Source of the DNA: Candidatus Freyrarchaeum guaymasense
Lineage (GTDB): Archaea > Asgardarchaeota > Jordarchaeia > Jordarchaeales > Freyrarchaeaceae
Direction: 5' to 3'
DNA length: 55,829 nt
Assembly: GCA_030587405.1 (NCBI GenBank)
Contig: JAUQZD010000065.1
Coordinates: forward strand, 1 to 55,829
Program-made: the position numbers and the translations under genes
Part shown: piece after piece, positions 51,567 to 55,829 of the stretch
How the letters are laid out: each line of letters starts with the position of its first letter
Position numbering within the stretch: position 1 is the first letter of the stretch
The notes under the pieces: generated by a model
What the model was told of the DNA's origin: nothing
What the model saw: the letters and a program-made list of their open reading frames with translations, nothing else
The model's database searches: none

Positions 51567-53186
51567 TTAGTATTCGTCCTCCCGTAGGACTCCGGCTTCT
51601 TCTGCGAATTTCCCGTAGCCCATGTTTATTAGCGCTCTCGTTCGTTTATACAGTTGGAAGTCTATCCATTCTTCCTCTGTTGGTTCGTTGTAGAATGTGC
51701 CAAAGAGCTTAGCGTAGCTTTGCCGTGACTTTGATTTAACAAGTTTCTCTACGGCTTTCTCTGAGAACGCTATTTCCATGTCAGGGGCGTTCGCCCTTCC
51801 ATTGCTTATCTTTATTCCATTCCCGGTTCTCACGACGTTAAATACTGATACTGGTTTTTCCTCGTTTTCGAAGGCGTCAATCGAATCGTAAATGGCGAAG
51901 TCCATGGTTGCACCCTCCACTAGATCCTCGAATATTTCAGGATGCTGATTAAGGTAGTTTTTGAACGTTTCAGCGAGGGCCTCCTCTGGCGAGGGGGCTT
52001 TCACTTCGGCTTCCACTGGTTCCTCGGTGATGTTTTGAAGTAGGAATTCCGTTAGATCCAGTACTGCTATTCCATCTGACGCGTCTGCAAGGTTTGTCTT
52101 GCAGAAAGGGCATGTTGAAAGAAGGATCTCTGCCCCTGTTAGGGTGGCTTCCTCTATCCTTTGCTTGGCGATCTTTACCGCCATCTCGGGAAATGTTCCT
52201 TTAACCCCGCTGCCTGCACCGCAACAGTGGGCATAGTTCCTGTTTGTGATCATTTCAACCAGTTCAACATTCCCGATCTGCCTTATGAGGGATCGGGGCT
52301 CCTCGTAGATGCCGGTGTGACGTCCAAGATGGCATGGGTCATGATAGGTTACGCGCACCGGTTTGGATGCGTAAAAGTGGAGCTTTCCTTTATCCACCAA
52401 CTCCTTAAGGAACTCTGAAACATGGAGAACTTGAAAGTTTGGTTCAAGGGGGGCGTAGTCCTTCTTGAACGTACGGTAACATCCTGCACACGAGAAGATC
52501 ACGGTTTTAGCCCCGGTCTTCTCCAGCATGGATACGTTATGTTCTGCAAGTTTCATGGCGTCATCTCTGTACCCTAACCTGAAGAGGGTTGAGCCACAGC
52601 ACCGTTCGTCCTCAAGTATGGTGAAGTCGACGGATGCTTTCTCAAGCAATGCTACGGTGGCTTTAGCTATTTCCTGCCTCCTGTAAGCTGACGTACAACC
52701 GACAAAGTAGACTATGTCGGCCTCTTTTGGAAGGGAGACGTTGAGAAAGGAGAAACGCTGGTCATGGGGTTCACCGTAAGGATTGTAGTTGCGTAATGCC
52801 TTGTCCCTTATTTCAAGGTGCTTCTCTAAGTGCATTCCTGCACTTACAAGGTCCTCCCTAAGAGCCTCGATGATTGAGGGGATGTCTATTCCTCCTTCTA
52901 CGGCTAGGCACGTCTCCTTGCAGTTCCCACATGTAAGGCATAAGTAAGCCCATTCTAGAAGCCGATCATCAGGTTTAATCTTCCCTTCCAGTAAGGATTG
53001 AAGGATTATGATTCTTCCCTTTGCACTGTAGGTTTCGAAGCCTAACACGTTGTACACAGGGCATGGCTTATAAACGTGCTTCCTAGCGGTGCTCACCTTA
53101 ACAGCGTAGGTGCAGTCGCCACACCTACCGCACTTCTCAAGAAGGTCCGAGAAGGACTTTAGTCTTGAAAAATTGCTCCCAGCCAT
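51567..53186 (-). CDS. GlcF-type iron-sulfur subunit with CCG domains and an SCP2-like tail
   Basis: 539 residues. An N-terminal ferredoxin part (CGRCGDCTYAV, CLTCGNCKETC) precedes two cysteine-rich CCG domains (DERCCGSTLFRLGY, CAGCYRTF; HDPCHLGRH, YAHCCGAGSG, CPFCKTN). Such proteins relay electrons from a FAD hydroxyacid dehydrogenase. The last about 130 residues (FNVVRTGNGIKISNGRANAP ... FSEKAVEKLVKSKS) resemble an SCP2 lipid-binding fold, an unusual addition. It lies ten bases from the FAD subunit gene, so the two form one enzyme. The electron acceptor is unknown. Confidence 0.85.
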   Translation of the reverse strand: MAGSNFSRLKSFSDLLEKCGRCGDCTYAVKVSTARKHVYKPCPVYNVLGFETYSAKGRIIILQSLLEGKIKPDDRLLEWAYLCLTCGNCKETCLAVEGGIDIPSIIEALREDLVSAGMHLEKHLEIRDKALRNYNPYGEPHDQRFSFLNVSLPKEADIVYFVGCTSAYRRQEIAKATVALLEKASVDFTILEDERCCGSTLFRLGYRDDAMKLAEHNVSMLEKTGAKTVIFSCAGCYRTFKKDYAPLEPNFQVLHVSEFLKELVDKGKLHFYASKPVRVTYHDPCHLGRHTGIYEEPRSLIRQIGNVELVEMITNRNYAHCCGAGSGVKGTFPEMAVKIAKQRIEEATLTGAEILLSTCPFCKTNLADASDGIAVLDLTEFLLQNITEEPVEAEVKAPSPEEALAETFKNYLNQHPEIFEDLVEGATMDFAIYDSIDAFENEEKPVSVFNVVRTGNGIKISNGRANAPDMEIAFSEKAVEKLVKSKSRQSYAKLFGTFYNEPTEEEWIDFQLYKRTRALINMGYGKFAEEAGVLREDEY

Positions 53187-53195
53187 TCGAACACC

Positions 53196-54602
53196 TCACA
53201 GCCCGAATACCATCGGGTGAAGGATGCTGTTTGGGTCAAGTGCCTTCTTGATCCTCTTGAGGGCTTCATAGAAGCCAGCTGAAACCTTTCTCAGGGTTTC
53301 TTCCTCCCAGAGAGGGCCGTTCCAGTATGGTACTGCCCCGCCAGTCTCCATCTCGATCTTTTTAAGTTCTTGCCATGCTGCTTCAACCACATCCTTATTA
53401 GATGATGGACCCATGAATATCGTTATCCAGCCTGTGCAGTAGCACCTGTCAGCTGCTAAGGCGCTGATTATCCAGTTAGCTCCCCTTTCCTTAAGACGGT
53501 ATTTCTCGAAGATTCTGGCGGCAGCCTCCACCACGTCTGGGAGGGTTTGGATGGGCCTCAGGTGGCACGTGTTATACCAGAAGCCAGCGTCGAAAAGGGA
53601 CTGAGTTAGGTTGAACATGTCAAGCCAGTGGGCTCTTGAGAGAAAGGTTCCTAGGGCGCGTCCTCCCGCTTGCTTAGCTAGGCTATCGATTATTTCACGC
53701 TTCCTATTCGCCACTTGTTCGTCTACGTCCTCAACTATGACTGCTAAAATGCATTCGAGGTTGTCGAATGTTTCAAGGTAGGTTGAAGCCAGAAGGTCTA
53801 TCGAGTTCCTGTCTCCTAGGATCACGATTTCCTCTGCAAGCTTGCGTTTCTGAATCTCATACATGGCCCTTGAACAGTCTTTGATCGATGTAAAGCCATA
53901 ATCGGCGAAGGCGGCCCCTTCTGGTAGGGGGTATATCTTCAGCGTTGCCTTTGTCTTGACGCCTAGAGTTCCATGGTCACCTAGGAAGAGGCCAGTAAGA
54001 TCGTTAAATGAGGAATACCTTGTGAAAAGTTTTGAGGAAGGATTCCATCCGCTCCCCGTCCTCAAGACTTCACCTGTAGGAAGCACGACTTCAAGTCCAA
54101 CAACACTGTCGCAAGCACTCCCCCACATGCTTGAGCCGCACCCAACGCTGTTACTGCTGAGGGAGCCGCCAATCGTGCCAGCATTACCGCCGTAAGGTCC
54201 TCTAAACCCCAGCTTAAAACCCCTTTCCCTTAAAAGGTGGATAAGCTCAGCCCACCTTAAACCGGCTTCAACGGTAACGGTCATCGTATCCTCGTCCAAG
54301 TCTAGGAGGCGATCCATGCGCGTCAAGTCGAGCATTATCGCTCCCTGAACCCTCGGGAGAGGCGCGCCATTTATACTGCTCCTCGCCCCCGTGGGAACAA
54401 CAGGAGTCCTTGTCCTGTTGGCGAGCCTCAATATTTGGGATACCTCGAAGGTGTCTTTAGGCCGCACGACTACACCCGGCATGGATAGCCAGTATGGGCT
54501 TGCATCACGGCTGTAAGCGTAAAGGTCTAGCTGGCTTGAGGTGACATTCTCCTCGCCAACGATGCTTGAAAGTTCAAGATATAAACTGTCTGTGTCCGTC
54601 AA
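53196..54602 (-). CDS. FAD-linked 2-hydroxyacid dehydrogenase (GlcD/D-lactate dehydrogenase type)
   Basis: 468 residues with the FAD-binding half (VVVRPKDTFEVSQILRLANR, RTPVVPTGARSSINGAP, GFRGPYGGNAGTIGGSLSSN) and the C-terminal substrate cap of the GlcD family. It oxidises D-lactate, glycolate or a similar acid and passes electrons to the CCG protein encoded next. With the lactate racemase homologue at 18953 it could form a lactate-use route; the link is inferred. The start is TTG 54602, close after a GGTG site. Confidence 0.88.
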   Translation of the reverse strand: MTDTDSLYLELSSIVGEENVTSSQLDLYAYSRDASPYWLSMPGVVVRPKDTFEVSQILRLANRTRTPVVPTGARSSINGAPLPRVQGAIMLDLTRMDRLLDLDEDTMTVTVEAGLRWAELIHLLRERGFKLGFRGPYGGNAGTIGGSLSSNSVGCGSSMWGSACDSVVGLEVVLPTGEVLRTGSGWNPSSKLFTRYSSFNDLTGLFLGDHGTLGVKTKATLKIYPLPEGAAFADYGFTSIKDCSRAMYEIQKRKLAEEIVILGDRNSIDLLASTYLETFDNLECILAVIVEDVDEQVANRKREIIDSLAKQAGGRALGTFLSRAHWLDMFNLTQSLFDAGFWYNTCHLRPIQTLPDVVEAAARIFEKYRLKERGANWIISALAADRCYCTGWITIFMGPSSNKDVVEAAWQELKKIEMETGGAVPYWNGPLWEEETLRKVSAGFYEALKRIKKALDPNSILHPMVFGL

Positions 54603-54843
54603 GAGATCACCTGCAGGTTTTTGGTTTTCACGGTCTAAAAGAGAAAAATTTAACTGTTATGCCAACGTAGTAGTGTAAATTCGTTGAAAACCAACTTTTA
54701 AGAGTTATTTCTTAAATATTCGAAAAATATGGCTAGACTTCTAAAAATGCTATAGTTGAAGTGTGGGGGTGGGTAAGGATTAAAAGGAAGCACCGACTTT
54801 CCACAACCCTTAACCGAAACATCGTTTTTTAGGAGGATGCATT

Positions 54844-55829
54844 GTGGCGGTTAAGATACCTGAAAGAATAGCTGTTAGAGACAAGTACACTGGGGAAGTG
54901 CTAGGTGAAATCCAAGCGGACAACGTTGAAAGCTTAAGGGAAAAGATCAAAGTAGCGTACAGTAACAAGGATAAGTTGAGGAGTAAGAGCCTGGATGAAA
55001 GAGTAGAGTTCATCAGGAAGCTTGGTAGAAGGATAAGGTTCGCTAGAAACCAGCTCACAGAGCTTATAGCAAGGGAGGGAGGGCTGCCGATTAAGTATGC
55101 TAACTGGGAGGTAAGTATGATCGCTCAGGGATACCTTCACGCTGACATGAGAGCTGAGCTTTACTTGGAGGAAAGGGAGCTGCAGGCTGTTAGGGGGAAA
55201 AGCTACGCTGTTTATCATCCCTTAGGAGTATGCGCCGCTATGACCCCTAGGAATACCCCTCTCTCCCTCAATGGGTGGGCTGTGGGAGCTTGCTGGCTTA
55301 CCGGGAATTCCATTCTCATAAAGCCCAGTACAGCCGTACCCCTTACTACCCTTAAACTTCTTGAGATGGCTGAAGAAGTGAACTCGGAATTCCCCGTCGA
55401 ATCCGCGCAGCCTGTCGTGACTCCTGGAGCCTTTGCTGTCCAAGAGTTCATTCACAACCCGATGATAGACGTCATCCTGTTCTTTGGCAGCAGCCACGTC
55501 GGGAAAAAGCTTCTGGTAGATTACGCCGAATACCTTAAAACGACCATTAAAGACCTTAGTTTTGCGGGAGGATTCATGATAAATGGGAAGTTTAAAATGT
55601 TCATTCTCGAAATGGCCGGTAATGATGCAGGAATAATAACGGACGACGTGGATGTAGAGAAGGTGGCGGACTATACTGTGAAGGCCGCATACACTAACAG
55701 TGGCCAACAGTGCTTTAGCATGAAGCGAATACTGGTACATAAGGACGTATATGACGAGTTTGTGGAGGCGATGATGGCGAAAATGGATGATCTTAAGATG
55801 GGGAACCCGCTGGATCCACAAACCGACAT
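54844..55829 (+). CDS. NAD(P)-dependent aldehyde dehydrogenase, cut by the window end
   Basis: The frame opens with GTG 54844, seven bases after GGAGG, and is still open at the last base (328 codons seen; family length about 480). The product begins VKIPERIAVRDKYTGEVLGE and has the cofactor segment NSILIKPSTAVPLTT, ILFFGSSHVGKK, then LEMAGNDAGIITDD with the catalytic glutamate. The catalytic cysteine is in NSGQQCFSMKR. Thus it should be active. The exact aldehyde is not readable; many archaeal members are glyceraldehyde or succinate semialdehyde enzymes. Confidence 0.88.
   Translation, partial: MAVKIPERIAVRDKYTGEVLGEIQADNVESLREKIKVAYSNKDKLRSKSLDERVEFIRKLGRRIRFARNQLTELIAREGGLPIKYANWEVSMIAQGYLHADMRAELYLEERELQAVRGKSYAVYHPLGVCAAMTPRNTPLSLNGWAVGACWLTGNSILIKPSTAVPLTTLKLLEMAEEVNSEFPVESAQPVVTPGAFAVQEFIHNPMIDVILFFGSSHVGKKLLVDYAEYLKTTIKDLSFAGGFMINGKFKMFILEMAGNDAGIITDDVDVEKVADYTVKAAYTNSGQQCFSMKRILVHKDVYDEFVEAMMAKMDDLKMGNPLDPQTD

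Noticed and set aside
1..55829. CRISPR array or rRNA gene
   Set aside because: No regularly spaced repeats, cas genes or rRNA-like segments were seen. The Pro/Ala-coding repeats near 25.9 kb are within a protein gene.

Overview
The window comes from an archaeon, probably thermophilic. The evidence is a TATA-binding protein gene, fibrillarin and Nop5, archaeal lipid enzymes (UbiA-type prenyltransferase, cis-prenyltransferase, polyprenol-type kinase), TATA-box promoters, arginine encoded mostly by AGG/AGA, and a tRNA-Val with a non-canonical intron. An Arf-like GTPase carrying a longin domain and a selenocysteine-type selD point to a TACK or Asgard-related lineage rather than a classical euryarchaeon. 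The sequence alone does not fix the taxon.

Layout. 0-4.1 kb: marC, selD, lipoate-protein ligase and an H-protein, all on the minus strand. selD is unusual three times over: an in-frame UGA at the active site (GUSCK), a 30-nt insert that ends in a stop and folds like an archaeal bulge-helix-bulge intron, and a SECIS-like hairpin just after its stop. 4.1-6.0 kb: a decayed TnpB/omega-RNA-like remnant and small degraded ORFs. 6.0-10.3 kb: a six-gene group 4 [NiFe] hydrogenase operon with NuoA-, B-, C-, D-, H- and I-like subunits and no antiporter-like subunit. 10.6-15.0 kb: four adjacent minus-strand genes (HTH/ferredoxin protein, class V aminotransferase, a second LarA, amidohydrolase), each broken by one-base indels, about twelve in 4.4 kb, while the intact genes around them have none. 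15-21.5 kb: a FucI-like protein, a ferredoxin, another TnpB remnant, an ECF-type membrane protein and a DUF4430 protein that share a perfect palindromic operator, an intact LarA and a site-2 protease. 21.6-25.4 kb: UbiA, adenine deaminase and a CPBP protease.

25.5-30.4 kb looks like a membrane-stress neighbourhood: a coiled-coil Pro/Ala-rich protein, tRNA-Val, a coiled-coil gene with a second candidate mRNA intron, an SPFH/zinc-ribbon protein, an HtpX protease with an EF-hand loop, and a zinc-ribbon protein. 32.8-37.1 kb is a threonine pathway operon (aspartokinase, ACT protein, homoserine dehydrogenase, threonine synthase), followed by tbp. 37.9-40.2 kb is a three-gene operon of a longin-like/winged-helix protein, a longin-Arf-like GTPase and a small coiled-coil protein; a single-domain paralogue of the first lies at 32.3 kb. 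40.4-43.1 kb: pyrE and an intact IS607 element. 43.2-51.4 kb: uppS, UPF0216, fibrillarin-nop5, pyrD-pyrK, a coiled-coil protein, a polyprenol-type kinase and a metallo-beta-lactamase protein. 51.5-54.6 kb: a GlcF/GlcD-type 2-hydroxyacid dehydrogenase pair, which could work with the lactate racemase homologue. The window ends inside an aldehyde dehydrogenase gene.

The strongest leads are the selD gene (Sec codon plus mRNA intron with the same splice bulges as the tRNA-Val intron), the longin-GTPase operon and the shared operator at 18.2/18.8 kb.
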